64,000 bases of DNA from Microcoleus sp. EPA2 (GCA_020882975.1 JAHRFD010000004.1:62001-126000), one strand, 5' to 3'. Counted from the stretch's first letter, positions 46,508 to 56,145 are shown. Numbers and translations: made by a program. Notes: generated by a model from the letters alone, not told the origin.

Positions 46508-47662
46508 ATGGCAACTTTTCCGACGGACGCCAGTGCGATCGTCAGCTCAAGTACACAAATGAAAAATAGCGAAATTCAAGAGTTCGATCGAGCCATGATG
46601 CGTCGCTGCATAGAATTAGCCCGTCGCGCTCTCGGCAAAACCGCTCCCAATCCCCTCGTGGGTGCTGTAATTGTCCGCGACGGCAAAATTGTCGGCGAAG
46701 GATTTCACCCAGGTGCGGGCCAACCCCACGCCGAAGTTTTTGCACTGCGGGAAGCTGGGGAACTCGCGGCCGGAGCCACGGTTTATGTGAACCTAGAGCC
46801 TTGTAACCACTATGGACGGACTCCTCCCTGTTCCGAAGCTTTAATTCAGGCTAAGGTGGCAAAAGTAGTGACTGGGATGGTCGATCCGAATCCTTTGGTG
46901 GCGGGTACAGGACTTGCTCGGTTGCATTCCACTGGCATTGAAGTTGTGGCTGGGGTAGAAGAGGAAGCTTGTCAGAAACTGAATGAGGCTTTTGTACACC
47001 GGATTTTGCACCGCCGTCCTTTCGGAATTTTGAAATATGCTATGACTTTAGACGGTAAAATTGCTAGCACTACCGGTCACAGCGCTTGGGTAACAGGCGA
47101 GGCGGCTCGGAGCGAAGTACATGGGGTGCGTGTCGGCTGCGATGCTGTGATTGTGGGAGGAAATACGGTGCGTTTGGATAATCCTCAATTGACTAGCCAT
47201 CAACCCGATCGCCATAATCCCCTACGGGTGGTGATGAGTCGATCGCTCGATTTGCCCAAGTCGGCTCGTTTGTGGGAAACCTCTGGTGCACCTACTTTGG
47301 TGTTCACAGAGCCTGGGGTTAATCTGGAGTTTCAAGCATTTTTGATGGCAAAAGGGGTGGAAGTTGTGGAATTGTCGCCACTGACACCGACTAATGTTAT
47401 GGGTTATTTGTACGATCGCTCTTTTCTGTCTGTACTGTGGGAATGTGGCGGCACTCTGGCGGCAAAAGCAATTGCTGACGGTGCGGTGCAAAAAATTATG
47501 GCTTTTATTGCTCCTAAAATTGTAGGAGGCTCCCAGGCTCCAACTCCTGTGGGAGATTTGGGGTTTGCCAAAATGACTGATGCTTTAACTTTAGAGCGAG
47601 TTTCTTGGCGCACCGTGGGTACAGATTGTTTGATAGAAGGCTATTTGAAAAGTCAAGATTGA
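46508..47662 (+). CDS. ribD: bifunctional riboflavin biosynthesis deaminase/reductase
   Basis: A 384-residue protein. The N-terminal deaminase domain has the zinc-binding HAEVFAL and PCNHYGRTPPCSEAL. The C-terminal reductase domain starts near RPFGILKYAMTLDGKIAS and contains HGVRVGCDAVIVGGNTVRLD. It catalyses the second and third steps from GTP to riboflavin. The ATG at 46508 adds 17 residues relative to the ATG at 46559 (MKNSEIQEF), which is equally plausible. It is divergent from the FAD-binding protein gene, a fitting neighbour since riboflavin is the FAD precursor, though this may be chance. Confidence 0.96.
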   Translation: MATFPTDASAIVSSSTQMKNSEIQEFDRAMMRRCIELARRALGKTAPNPLVGAVIVRDGKIVGEGFHPGAGQPHAEVFALREAGELAAGATVYVNLEPCNHYGRTPPCSEALIQAKVAKVVTGMVDPNPLVAGTGLARLHSTGIEVVAGVEEEACQKLNEAFVHRILHRRPFGILKYAMTLDGKIASTTGHSAWVTGEAARSEVHGVRVGCDAVIVGGNTVRLDNPQLTSHQPDRHNPLRVVMSRSLDLPKSARLWETSGAPTLVFTEPGVNLEFQAFLMAKGVEVVELSPLTPTNVMGYLYDRSFLSVLWECGGTLAAKAIADGAVQKIMAFIAPKIVGGSQAPTPVGDLGFAKMTDALTLERVSWRTVGTDCLIEGYLKSQD

Positions 47663-47725
47663 AAGCTGAAAAATCAAAGGTAATCTCTCTTTTAAGTTGA
47701 GAATTTTTAACTTTTAAGTATTTCT

Positions 47726-48322
47726 ATGCTGGAAATTTTGATTTGGAGTTTGATGGTTGGGAGTCTCGGTTTAGAGTCTGCGCTGGCGGGGGTGTTCATC
47801 AACCGCCAGCAATTCGCTATGGGGCAACAATGCGATGAGGAGGAGGAAGTTTTGACTCGCTACGAATCTCAAGAGGAACATTTAGCTGGCCGAGATAATT
47901 CGCAATCTAACGGCAATCCTAGACCTGATACTACGGTTGTGGAGTATAAAATTGTGCGGGCTAACAGCGATTTATTTCGGAATCCTGCTATTTTTCAAAA
48001 GCTGTGTCGAGAAGAGGCGGAAGTTGGCTGGATGCTGCTAGAAAAGCTGGACGACAGGCGGGTGAGGTTCAAACGTGCGATCGCGCTTCGGGATAGCCAG
48101 AGGTCAGATTTGCCAGCCTTTGACCCTTACCGCACTCATTACGGCCCCATGTTGAATGGAACTACTTTGGCAGGGGCGATCGTGTTTCTGAGCGCCATGG
48201 TACTTCCTGCTATTTTGGGCTATGCTTTGGTGTCTACGACTCTAATCAGAAGTCGCTCTAATGTGCCTTTGGCTCCTATTCAATCTATGCCTTCTCCGGG
48301 AACACCAGATAATACGAATTAG
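47726..48322 (+). CDS. conserved membrane protein of unknown function
   Basis: A 198-residue protein with an N-terminal hydrophobic segment (LEILIWSLMVGSLGLESALA), a charged middle (YKIVRANSDLFRNPAIFQKL, then CREEAEVGWMLLEKLDDRRV) and a late membrane helix (LAGAIVFLSAMVLPAILGYA). I associate the middle pattern with small cyanobacterial membrane proteins of unknown role. It starts 63 nt after ribD in the same direction and may share its transcript. Confidence 0.6.
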   Translation: MLEILIWSLMVGSLGLESALAGVFINRQQFAMGQQCDEEEEVLTRYESQEEHLAGRDNSQSNGNPRPDTTVVEYKIVRANSDLFRNPAIFQKLCREEAEVGWMLLEKLDDRRVRFKRAIALRDSQRSDLPAFDPYRTHYGPMLNGTTLAGAIVFLSAMVLPAILGYALVSTTLIRSRSNVPLAPIQSMPSPGTPDNTN

Positions 48323-48378
48323 TTATTGGTTATTGGTTAAACAAATAACCAATAACCAATAACAAATAACCAATAACT
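48321..48378. repeat. STRR heptamer array between convergent genes
   Basis: TTAGTTATTGGTTATTGGTT, then AACAAATAACCAATAACCAA; the two halves are complementary, so the array can also fold as a long hairpin and may end transcription from both sides. Confidence 0.8.
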
Positions 48379-49276
48379 ACTGACTAGGAGCGGATGTCAA
48401 TGTCAAGTTATAATTTGTATCACCTTCAAATTGAGAAACGCGCAGAAAATATGTACCAGCAGGCAAAGCTCCATTACTCACAATCTGTTCCGCAGCCGTA
48501 CCTAAATTATTAGACGAAGCAATAATACCACTCAATCCCACTGCACCTTGACCGTTGATATCCTGAATTAATTCTAGATCCGCATCTGCACTCAAACCAT
48601 CCAGAGTTGCACTGAAAAGGCTAGGAGTATTCAAGATAAAACTATAAATATCCGTTGGTTCCGCAGCACCTACAAAATCATTGAAATTTTTAGTTCCTGT
48701 GAGAAGATCTAGGTTTTTAGCAACACTTAAATTATCAGCAACATCTGGTAATGTACCCAAAAGTCCTTCGGCTTGACCAAATTGAATGTAGTGCTCGATC
48801 GCACTTTTTACCACGCCATTTCTTACTGCTGCTGCTACCAGTGGATACTTGGCTAAATAAAATTCAGGATCGAAGAAAGGACTGGGTTTGCGAATTTCTG
48901 TTTGACCGATTTTCAGAAAGTGTTCAAAGGCTGTAACTTGATTGGTTTGAACTACTCTTTGAACATCGGGGTTACTGGTTAGGTAAAAACTAACATCAAA
49001 TAAAGGGTTGGGACTTCGACGCTCAAATTGACCGTAGGTAATAAAATGATCGGCACCCGAAAATTTATTTTTTTCTCCAGATACGGCTACATCGGTGTTT
49101 GTTTCTAAATAATAGCTGGCATCAAATAGGGGATTGGGGTCGCGATTTTCAAATTTGCCAATCTTTTGGTAGTGATCGAAGGGACTCGATACGGTACCTC
49201 TGGCGACGGCTACAGCAACATCGGGGTTGTTTTCGAGGTAAAATTTGCGATCGAAAAGAGTTCTGAGGGTTAGCAT
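48377..49276 (-). CDS. surface protein with FDxxYYLxxNPDV repeats and PPC-like domain
   Basis: A 299-residue protein. Residues 1-185 contain five ~38-residue repeats with the motif FD..(F/Y)YL..NPDV, an HF or HY and a FG/IG with Glu-rich ends (e.g. FDASYYLETNTDVAVSG, ADHFITYGQFERRSPNP). Such repeats occur in large cyanobacterial surface and calcium-binding proteins. Residues ~195-299 resemble a bacterial pre-peptidase C-terminal (PPC) domain (PTDIYSFILNTPSLFSATLD ... GTYFLRVSQFEGDTNYNLTL). No signal peptide is visible, so export would need a non-classical route. Confidence 0.8.
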   Translation of the reverse strand: MLTLRTLFDRKFYLENNPDVAVAVARGTVSSPFDHYQKIGKFENRDPNPLFDASYYLETNTDVAVSGEKNKFSGADHFITYGQFERRSPNPLFDVSFYLTSNPDVQRVVQTNQVTAFEHFLKIGQTEIRKPSPFFDPEFYLAKYPLVAAAVRNGVVKSAIEHYIQFGQAEGLLGTLPDVADNLSVAKNLDLLTGTKNFNDFVGAAEPTDIYSFILNTPSLFSATLDGLSADADLELIQDINGQGAVGLSGIIASSNNLGTAAEQIVSNGALPAGTYFLRVSQFEGDTNYNLTLTSAPSQ

Positions 49277-49373
49277 TTTTATAACAATCTATGTAGACTT
49301 AACCTGGAAAGTGGATAATCACATTTAATCAATAATCCAGTTCATATCAAATTTTTGTGAAGGTGTCTAGGTT

Positions 49374-51077
49374 ATGGCTAAATCTGCACTGATGACAATG
49401 CTGCGTCGCGCTTCGATAATTGCCCAGAAGTCAATGGCAACGGGTATTCCGGCTGATGAACTCGTGGGGATGCTCACAGATCGCACTTCCAATTTTCCCA
49501 TATCTCGGCGCGGATTGCTACGGGGGGGTTTGGCGACGGGGGCGGCGCTGGCTGCTGCGACTTTGACGCGGGAGGGAGAGGGGGCTTTTGCTCAACAGCA
49601 AGGTCGATCGCCCATTTTGGTTGTGGGGGCGGGAATTGCCGGTTTGACGGCGGCCTATCGGTTGCGTCAAGGGGGTGTACGTGCCGATATCATTGAGGCA
49701 ACTAACCGCGTGGGGGGGCGGATACGCACTATTCCGAAGGTGGCTGGAACTTTGATTTCGGCGGATGTGGGAGGAGAATATATTGATAGTGGTCATACTA
49801 CTTTGATTTCCCTAGCGACGGAATTGGGCCTGCGAGCGATCGATTTAGTTGAGACGCAGAGGGGATTGGTCAAGGATACCTTTTTCTTGCAAGGACGGCG
49901 ATTTTCTCTGGAACAATTAATCACCGATTTTGCGCCTATTGCTAGTAAAATTAGGGCGGATTTGGAGGGAATTGGAAATAATATTGACTATCAAGATTTT
50001 ACGGAAACAGCCGAAAGAGTGGACAATCTTTCCATCGGTGAATATTTAGATAGTGTAGATACTAGCGTCATTGTTAAGCAGTTACTCCGCATTGCTTACA
50101 CTACGGAATACGGTTTAGATGTGGACGAACAGTCTGCGTTAAATTTGCTGTTTTTAATTGCTTCTGAGGCTGAGAGTTTTGAGTTGTATGGTGACAGCGA
50201 TGAGCGCTATCAAATTGAGGGTGGCAACAGTCAAATTGTCAATGGTTTGGCGGGTCAATTGTCTGGTTCCATCGAAGCGGGGACTGTTTTGGAAGCGATT
50301 AATATTTTGCCGGATGGCCGTTATCGGGTAAGTTTGCGAGCGGGACAAAGTGCATTCGATCGCACCTACGAGCGAGTTTTGTTAACTTTGCCCTTCAGCA
50401 CTCTGCGAGACGTTAATATCAATGTGCCTTTACCTCAACCGAAACGACGGGCGATCGAGCAATTGGGCTACGGTACTAATTCTAAGTTAGTTACGGGCTA
50501 CCGCAGCCGTCTCTGGCGGGAACTTTATAAATCCACGGCTTCTGTGTTTACAGATTTAGGATTCCAAAATTGTTGGGAAGCTACACCTTTTGCTCCTACG
50601 CCTAATGCCTTAGTTACTAATTTTACAGGAGGCAAACAGGGTTTGGCGATCGGTAGTGGGCTTCCTGAAGAGCAAGCCCAAAAATTCTTGCAACAATTTG
50701 AAAAAGTTTTCCCTGGAGTGAAAGATTTGCGATCGGGTAAAGCTGTGCGAGCTTTTTGGTCTGGAGAACGTTATTTTAAAGGTTCCTATTCTTGCTACTT
50801 AGTCGGACAATGGACACAAATGTACGGCGTTGAAGGCGAAAAAGTTGGCAATTTATATTTTGCAGGGGAACACACCTCCCTAGAAAATCAAGGCTATATG
50901 GAAGGAGGTTGCGAAACTGGACAAAGAGCGGCTTTGGAAATTTTGCAAGATTTGGGTTTGACAAGTTCTGCTAATGCTTTGAACACTCGTTCAGCTAGTA
51001 GTTTAAAAACTCGTAGACCTAGTCGAAAAGTTCCGGGAGCAAGGAATAGTGAGAATAGGAAGCCCAGTATTAGATGA
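49374..51077 (+). CDS. flavin amine oxidase-like protein with Tat signal
   Basis: A 567-residue FAD enzyme. A twin-arginine signal (SRRGLLRGGLATGAALAAAT) starts near residue 45, after a leader (MAKSALMTMLRRASIIAQKS) that recurs in cyanobacterial members as I recall. The dinucleotide-binding site is VVGAGIAGLTAAYRL, then GGRIRT, and the C-terminal FAD-binding part is LYFAGEHTSLENQGYMEGG. It belongs to the monoamine/L-amino acid oxidase group; the substrate is not visible. The C-terminal tail (TRSASSLKTRRPSRKVPGAR) is basic and unusual. Confidence 0.9.
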   Translation: MAKSALMTMLRRASIIAQKSMATGIPADELVGMLTDRTSNFPISRRGLLRGGLATGAALAAATLTREGEGAFAQQQGRSPILVVGAGIAGLTAAYRLRQGGVRADIIEATNRVGGRIRTIPKVAGTLISADVGGEYIDSGHTTLISLATELGLRAIDLVETQRGLVKDTFFLQGRRFSLEQLITDFAPIASKIRADLEGIGNNIDYQDFTETAERVDNLSIGEYLDSVDTSVIVKQLLRIAYTTEYGLDVDEQSALNLLFLIASEAESFELYGDSDERYQIEGGNSQIVNGLAGQLSGSIEAGTVLEAINILPDGRYRVSLRAGQSAFDRTYERVLLTLPFSTLRDVNINVPLPQPKRRAIEQLGYGTNSKLVTGYRSRLWRELYKSTASVFTDLGFQNCWEATPFAPTPNALVTNFTGGKQGLAIGSGLPEEQAQKFLQQFEKVFPGVKDLRSGKAVRAFWSGERYFKGSYSCYLVGQWTQMYGVEGEKVGNLYFAGEHTSLENQGYMEGGCETGQRAALEILQDLGLTSSANALNTRSASSLKTRRPSRKVPGARNSENRKPSIR

Positions 51078-51450
51078 TAGGGAGTAATTGCTGAAACGGA
51101 TCTGAATTGGTGTCAACTGAAGCTGTCAGCGTACCAAGTCTGTTAGTCATCCCACCAGTCTGACAGGGGTTTAAACCCCTGTCGAACTATCAATTTTACC
51201 TGATTAATGTAACAAACAAAAAATTACGCTTCTAGACTTTTCTCTATAACCTAAATTATCTCTCAGATATTATAGCAATCCTAAATCCTTTGTGAAATTT
51301 CTCTCTTACCCCCTCCCCGCGAGTTTGGGGAGGGTTGGGGTGGGGTAAAAACTTTACGACTCCTGCAAGGATTGCTATATATAAATAGATTATCTTCAAT
51401 TTTATGTAAATTATCTTGTATAATTAACTTCATAAAATCAACTAAAAAAT
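51078..51450. repeat. gap with a partial miniature element and GC-rich palindrome
   Basis: The 373-bp gap contains a truncated copy (51107-51200) of the element at 23059-23283: TTGGTGTCAACTGAAGCTGT, then ACAGGGGTTTAAACCCCTGT. The other terminal inverted repeat is absent. At 51307-51347 is a G/C-rich imperfect palindrome (TACCCCCTCCCCGCGAGTTT ... GGGTTGGGGTGGGGTA). No coding frame is evident. Confidence 0.65.
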
Positions 51451-51936
51451 ATGAAACTTTTACATTTAACCGTAGCTTTCTCAATTTTGTTAACGCAGCC
51501 GCTCTCCCCTAAATCTTTGCTAGCCAATACGGCAAATCCTTTAACTCAAAGTCTCGTCGAAAGAGACGAACCGTTTTGCTACATGAGAACTACCGATGGC
51601 AAAATAGTAGATTTAGGGAAATTGTGCGAAAATAAAACACCATCAAACATTTCGCAAAGTTGTATTACTGGTTCCAACATTGCCGCGAAAGTTTCCATAA
51701 ATAACGTAAATTATGACGGCAAATTTTTAAGTGGTCAAATCATCAATCAAGGTTGTAAAATTGTCAAGAATATCAAAGTTAACTATGAGGTTTTGGATGA
51801 GTTAGGTAATCCCATAGACAATGGATTCATTACCACTCAACCAGTGACGGTTGAACCAGGAAAGTCAGCCACCTTTCGGGGAGAAGTTGTGGCGGGGGCG
51901 AAGGTATTGGCGACTCACGCAGACGGTCAAGAATGA
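51451..51936 (+). CDS. secreted FxLYD-type protein
   Basis: A 161-residue protein. The signal peptide MKLLHLTVAFSILLTQPLSP ends near LLANTA. Residues 30-60 hold two cysteines and a short conserved patch (FCYMRTTDGKIVDLGKLC). The rest is a FxLYD-like beta-sandwich (GKFLSGQIINQGCKIVKNIK, VNYEVLDELGNPIDNGF, TVEPGKSATFRGEV). Small proteins of this type are periplasmic; function unknown. The ABC exporter gene follows at a 62-68 nt distance in the same direction. Confidence 0.7.
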   Translation: MKLLHLTVAFSILLTQPLSPKSLLANTANPLTQSLVERDEPFCYMRTTDGKIVDLGKLCENKTPSNISQSCITGSNIAAKVSINNVNYDGKFLSGQIINQGCKIVKNIKVNYEVLDELGNPIDNGFITTQPVTVEPGKSATFRGEVVAGAKVLATHADGQE

Positions 51937-52004
51937 TTTTCGATATGTGCCCGATCGCTGTTATCATGTTTTGACTCAGATATTTCTAAACACAACACTT
52001 GCAG

Positions 52005-53990
52005 ATGCAGAATAGCTTGAAAACGCGATCGACTTATTGGCAAATCCTACCCTACCTCCGTCCCCAAAAGCAAACCATCGGTAAAGCATTAGCTTGTACC
52101 TTAGTATTTACTGTCTGTTGGCCGATTATAGCGTGGCTGGTTGGCGAAACAGCCAAATTTATAGGCCAAGGAGATTTAAAAGGATTCGCCCAAATTGCAG
52201 CACTTAGTGCCATTATATTTCTGATTCGGGGAACAGTCCAGTACGGTCAAGATACGCTGATGGCAAAAGCAGCTTTGACTATTGCTTTAGAAATCCGCAA
52301 AAAAGTTTACGCACACCTGCAATTACTGAATCTTGGCTATTTTGAAACTGCAAAAACGGGAGATTTATCCTATCGCCTCACTGAAGATATTGACCGCATT
52401 GGCGAAGTCATAAATAAATTTTTTCATCAGTTTATTCCTTGCATTTTACAGCTAATTGTGGTAATGGGATATATGATTTATCTCAACTGGCAATTAACTT
52501 TAGGTGCATTAATCATTGCACCGTTGATGGCACTATTAATTAGCTGGTTTGGAGAGAAACTGCTGAGTTACTCGCGAGAAAGTCAAAATCGAATCTCTGA
52601 CTTATCATCTTTGCTAACAGAAGTATTCAGCGGTATTCGTTTAATCAAAGCTTTTGTAGCCGAAGAATATGAAATTTCTCGATTTACAGAAGCAGCGGAA
52701 CAAAATCGTCGGGCTAAATATTTATCCGAACGAGTAAAAGCACTTCAGTTCGTGGTAGTGGGTTTTCTCGAAGCAATTAGCGTAATTTTGTTGTTTTTCC
52801 TGGGAGGTTGGCAAATTGCTCAAGGAAATCTCACAGGTACTGAATTTATTAGTTACATCGCGGGAGTAGCGCTGTTAATCGATCCGATCGCCATTACTAC
52901 TGCTAATTACGGTGATTTCAAACAGGGAGAGGCATCTAGCGATCGAATTTTTGAACTATTAGCAATTGTACCCACCATAGTCGAAAAGCCTGGGGCGATC
53001 GAACTTCCCCATGTTACGGGAAAAGTCGAATACCGCAACATTAATTTTGCCTACCCCCTCGATCGGGAGGTAAAACAACCTCAACCCGCCCTCGAAAAGG
53101 AGGTAAAACAACCTCAACCCGCCCTTGAAAAGGAGGTAAAACAACCTCAAACCGCCCTTGAAAAGGAGGTAAAACAACCTCAACCCGCCCTTGAAAAGGA
53201 GGTAAAACAACCTCAACCCGCCCTTGAAAAGGGGGTAAAACAACCTCAACCCGCCCTTGAAAAGGGGGTAAAACAGCCTCAACCCCCCCTTAATAAGGGG
53301 GGGCAAGGGGGGGTTCCCATTTTACAAAATATGAGTTTACTGGCACTTCCGGGAGAAATGATTGCCCTTGTGGGCGCATCCGGTGCCGGGAAAACTACTT
53401 TGGTAAACTTATTACCCAGATTTTACGATCCGCAAGCTGGACAAATTTTAATTGATGGGATTAATATTCAAGATGTGACATTAAATACACTACGGAGGCA
53501 AATCGGGATTGTACCCCAGGAAACTATTTTGTTTTCCGGGACAATTGCTCAAAATATTGCCTTTGGGCGCTCTTATTACGAACTCAAAGATGTGGAAAAA
53601 GCGGCGCAAATTGCCAACGCCCATCAATTTATTAGTGATTTTCCCGACGGCTATCAAACTTGGGTTGGGGAAAGGGGTGTAAATTTATCTGGAGGTCAAA
53701 AACAAAGAATTGCGATCGCCCGTGCAGTGCTGCTAAATCCGCGAATTCTGATCCTGGATGAAGCGACATCGGCTCTAGATTCAGAATCAGAAGCTTTGGT
53801 ACAGGAAGCGTTGGAAAGATTGATGCAAGACAGGACTGTATTTATTATCGCCCACCGTTTGGCAACTGTGCGGAAAGCCGACAGAATCTTAGTTTTAGAA
53901 AAAGGGAGAGTTATGGAGTCAGGAACCCATGAGGAATTGCTAGAAAAAGGCGAGCGTTATGCTGGTTATTATGCTCAGCAATTCAGTTAA
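52005..53990 (+). CDS. ABC exporter (fused permease-ATPase) with repeat-derived loop
   Basis: About 661 residues; relatives are near 600. Residues ~20-310 form the six-helix transmembrane domain. The ATPase domain has Walker A GASGAGKTT, signature LSGGQKQR and Walker B ILILDEATSALD. Between the first strand (EYRNINFAYPLD) and VPILQNMSLLAL there are seven copies of an 11-residue unit, (E/G)VKQPQPALEK, ending PPLNKGGQGG. The loop lies just after the A-loop tyrosine, at the edge of the nucleotide site. The frame is intact and all catalytic motifs remain. ATG 52005 is preferred; TTG at 51999 is possible. Substrate unknown (MsbA-like lipid or peptide). Confidence 0.92.
   Translation: MQNSLKTRSTYWQILPYLRPQKQTIGKALACTLVFTVCWPIIAWLVGETAKFIGQGDLKGFAQIAALSAIIFLIRGTVQYGQDTLMAKAALTIALEIRKKVYAHLQLLNLGYFETAKTGDLSYRLTEDIDRIGEVINKFFHQFIPCILQLIVVMGYMIYLNWQLTLGALIIAPLMALLISWFGEKLLSYSRESQNRISDLSSLLTEVFSGIRLIKAFVAEEYEISRFTEAAEQNRRAKYLSERVKALQFVVVGFLEAISVILLFFLGGWQIAQGNLTGTEFISYIAGVALLIDPIAITTANYGDFKQGEASSDRIFELLAIVPTIVEKPGAIELPHVTGKVEYRNINFAYPLDREVKQPQPALEKEVKQPQPALEKEVKQPQTALEKEVKQPQPALEKEVKQPQPALEKGVKQPQPALEKGVKQPQPPLNKGGQGGVPILQNMSLLALPGEMIALVGASGAGKTTLVNLLPRFYDPQAGQILIDGINIQDVTLNTLRRQIGIVPQETILFSGTIAQNIAFGRSYYELKDVEKAAQIANAHQFISDFPDGYQTWVGERGVNLSGGQKQRIAIARAVLLNPRILILDEATSALDSESEALVQEALERLMQDRTVFIIAHRLATVRKADRILVLEKGRVMESGTHEELLEKGERYAGYYAQQFS
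53067..53316. repeat. in-frame 33-bp minisatellite seeded by a palindromic repeat
   Basis: Seven units of 33 bp start at 53067 and run in phase with the codons (unit: GAGGTAAAACAACCTCAACC, then CGCCCTTGAAAAG). The last unit merges with CCCCCCTTAATAAGGGGGGG, the palindrome that also occurs between genes (e.g. near 14531). Only third-position and a few missense differences separate the units. Confidence 0.92.
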
Positions 53991-54160
53991 TTAAAGTAAA
54001 TAAGACCGATCGACTCCGCCCAAGAAACCAGGGTTTTATCTAAACAGAGTGCCATAAGTTATTAATGATGAGTAATTAGTAATTCTCACTCTGCTCTTCC
54101 TCTGTGTCCTCTGCGCTCTCTGCGGTAAAAAAAATCCGATCAAACCCTAAAGAAGATCGC

Positions 54161-54382
54161 TCAGTTATACAGTTGAGATTTTCCTTCGGTTTAACTGTAC
54201 GGCGCTGGTTTGGGATTTCTGAATTCTTTTTGCCCAGGCCGTCAAACATTGATTGCTCAAAGGTTAAAGACTTCACAATCCTTCCTAAGAACGGTGCTTT
54301 CTACTTAGAAATGTCTTATGAAGTAGAATGTCAGCAGCATGATTTAGATCGCAGCCAAGCATTGTCAATCGACTTGGGAACG
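54161..54382 (+). pseudogene. fragment of a TnpB (IS200/IS605 family) gene
   Basis: The frame translates as RFSFGLTVRRWFGISEFFLP, then VKDFTILPKNGAFYLEMSYE, then SQALSIDLGT. This is the middle of TnpB proteins, ending at the first RuvC aspartate (IDLGT). Everything downstream is missing: the frame runs directly into the end of the convergent ABC permease gene. No IS ends or TnpA are seen. It is a decayed insertion sequence remnant. Confidence 0.75.
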
Positions 54383-54390
54383 CTTGAGTG

Positions 54391-55431
54391 TCATTTTAAA
54401 TCTTCCAGTTTAATCCTAGGATCGATCGCCTTGAGCAACAAATCCGCCAACAAATTACCAACAATCAACATCGCAGAACCCATCATCAAAGTTGCCATGA
54501 CTAAATACAAATCTTGATTAGTCACAGCATCCAAAGCCAGCTTTCCCAAACCCGGCCAATTAAAAAAAAGTTCGGCAATAAACGCACCACTCAACAAACT
54601 AGCAAACTCAAAACCCAACAGCGTAATCAATGGATTAACCGCATTCCGTAGAGCATGAAAATAAATTACGCGATTTTCTGGCAAACCTTTAGCCCGTGCC
54701 GTCCTGATATAATCTTGACGCAGTACATCCAATAATTGTCCCCGCATCAATCTTTGCAAACCTGCAAAACCCGTCAGACTCAAGGCGACTGTTGGCAAAA
54801 TTAAGTGCCAGCCGTAATCCATGATTTGACCCCACCAAGGTAAATCTGCGTGGTCAATACTGGTCATTCCTCCTACAGGAAACAGAGGCGATGTATTCTG
54901 GGCGAAAAATAGCAGTAGCAAGGCCATGATAAAGCTGGGAAATCCTTGTCCTGTGTAGCTGACTACTTGCAAAACGCGATCGACTGTCCGGTTTTGATTG
55001 ACAGCGGCGATGATTCCCAAGGGAATAGCGATCGCCCAAGTTACAATCAAAGAGGCGATCGCCATTAACAGCGTCGCCGGCACCCTTTCCCACAGCAGCG
55101 AAGCCACCGATCGCTGATACACAAAACTCGTACCAAAATTACCCCGCGTTACAATTTGTTGCAACCACAACCAATACTGAACAAATGCTGGTTTATCTAA
55201 GCCGAACTGTTGTTCGAGTTGCTTAAGAGTCTCCGGCGAAATCTTCGGATTTTGGCTCAAAGTATCCAAGTAACTTCCCGGTGCAAGCTCAATAATTGCA
55301 AAACAAAGAATAGATGCTAAAAATAGCGTTAACAGAGCCTGCAACAGTCTCTTGAAAACATAGATAAATGTATCACCAGCAAACAGAGAACTCAATACTC
55401 GGAAACTTCGGTTCAGTTTAATAGAAGTCAT
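54391..55431 (-). CDS. ABC transporter permease, dipeptide/oligopeptide type
   Basis: A 346-residue DppB/OppB-like inner-membrane permease with six helices. The conserved cytoplasmic loop is DYIRTARAKGLPENRVIYFH, and the end has FFNWPGLGKLALDAVTNQDL, both typical. The N-terminus has an extra ~25 residues before the first helix. The partner permease, ATPase and binding protein are not adjacent, as often found in cyanobacteria. Its 3' end abuts the TnpB fragment. Confidence 0.93.
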   Translation of the reverse strand: MTSIKLNRSFRVLSSLFAGDTFIYVFKRLLQALLTLFLASILCFAIIELAPGSYLDTLSQNPKISPETLKQLEQQFGLDKPAFVQYWLWLQQIVTRGNFGTSFVYQRSVASLLWERVPATLLMAIASLIVTWAIAIPLGIIAAVNQNRTVDRVLQVVSYTGQGFPSFIMALLLLFFAQNTSPLFPVGGMTSIDHADLPWWGQIMDYGWHLILPTVALSLTGFAGLQRLMRGQLLDVLRQDYIRTARAKGLPENRVIYFHALRNAVNPLITLLGFEFASLLSGAFIAELFFNWPGLGKLALDAVTNQDLYLVMATLMMGSAMLIVGNLLADLLLKAIDPRIKLEDLK

Positions 55432-55562
55432 AGCATTTTAGATTTTAGATTTGAGATTTTAGATTGGTCAACGATCTAAAATCCATTGGTATCGAAATTA
55501 TTCATCTCTCTGTACTCTTCCTCTGCGCCCTCTGTGGCCTCTGCGGTTAAAAAGTCTTTATT

Positions 55563-55634
55563 CAAAAGTTAACAGTCAACAGTCAACAGTCAACAGTTAA
55601 CCGTCAACCGTCAACCGTTAACAGTCAACTGACT
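55563..55634. repeat. STRR heptamer array (CAACAGT type)
   Basis: AACAGTCAACAGTCAACAGT and CAACCGT heptamers, ending at the apt stop codon. Confidence 0.8.
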
Positions 55635-56145
55635 AATACTCAACTAGCGTCACAATTGGTACATCGGGCAATTTCTGTCTGCCGCCCAAACCCTGCAATT
55701 CAATTACAAAAGCAAAACCCACCAGTTCGCAGCCAGCTTGTTCTAACAGCTTAGCCGTTGCAGCCGCGGTCCCCCCAGTGGCGATTAAATCATCCACCAC
55801 TAGCACCCGACTACCCGATGCGATCGCATCTTGGTGCATTTCCAGTCGATCGCTACCATACTCCAACTCATACTCAGCAAAATGAACCGCTGATGGCAAT
55901 TTCCCTGGCTTGCGGACGGGAACAAAGCCCACTCCCATTTTATAAGCCAAAGGCGTCCCAAATATAAAGCCCCGCGATTCCATGCCTACCACATAGTCAG
56001 GAGACATTGCAGAGCATTTTTCGGCTAAACTGTCAATAGTATGGCTCAGTCCTTGGGGGTTTCGCAACAAAGTTGTAATATCTCGAAACATGATTCCCGG
56101 TTTTGGGAAATCAGGAATATCGCGAATCAGAGATTTGAGATCCAT
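55633..56145 (-). CDS. apt: adenine phosphoribosyltransferase
   Basis: A 170-residue purine salvage enzyme that makes AMP from adenine and PRPP. The start [20 protein letters not shown], the PRPP loop [17 protein letters not shown] and [15 protein letters not shown] are all typical. Length is normal. It is transcribed alone. Confidence 0.97.
   Translation of the reverse strand: MDLKSLIRDIPDFPKPGIMFRDITTLLRNPQGLSHTIDSLAEKCSAMSPDYVVGMESRGFIFGTPLAYKMGVGFVPVRKPGKLPSAVHFAEYELEYGSDRLEMHQDAIASGSRVLVVDDLIATGGTAAATAKLLEQAGCELVGFAFVIELQGLGGRQKLPDVPIVTLVEY

Noticed and set aside
52959-53306. A minus-strand frame with repeated LFKGGLRLFY
   Set aside because: It is the antisense reading of the 33-bp minisatellite in the ABC exporter gene.
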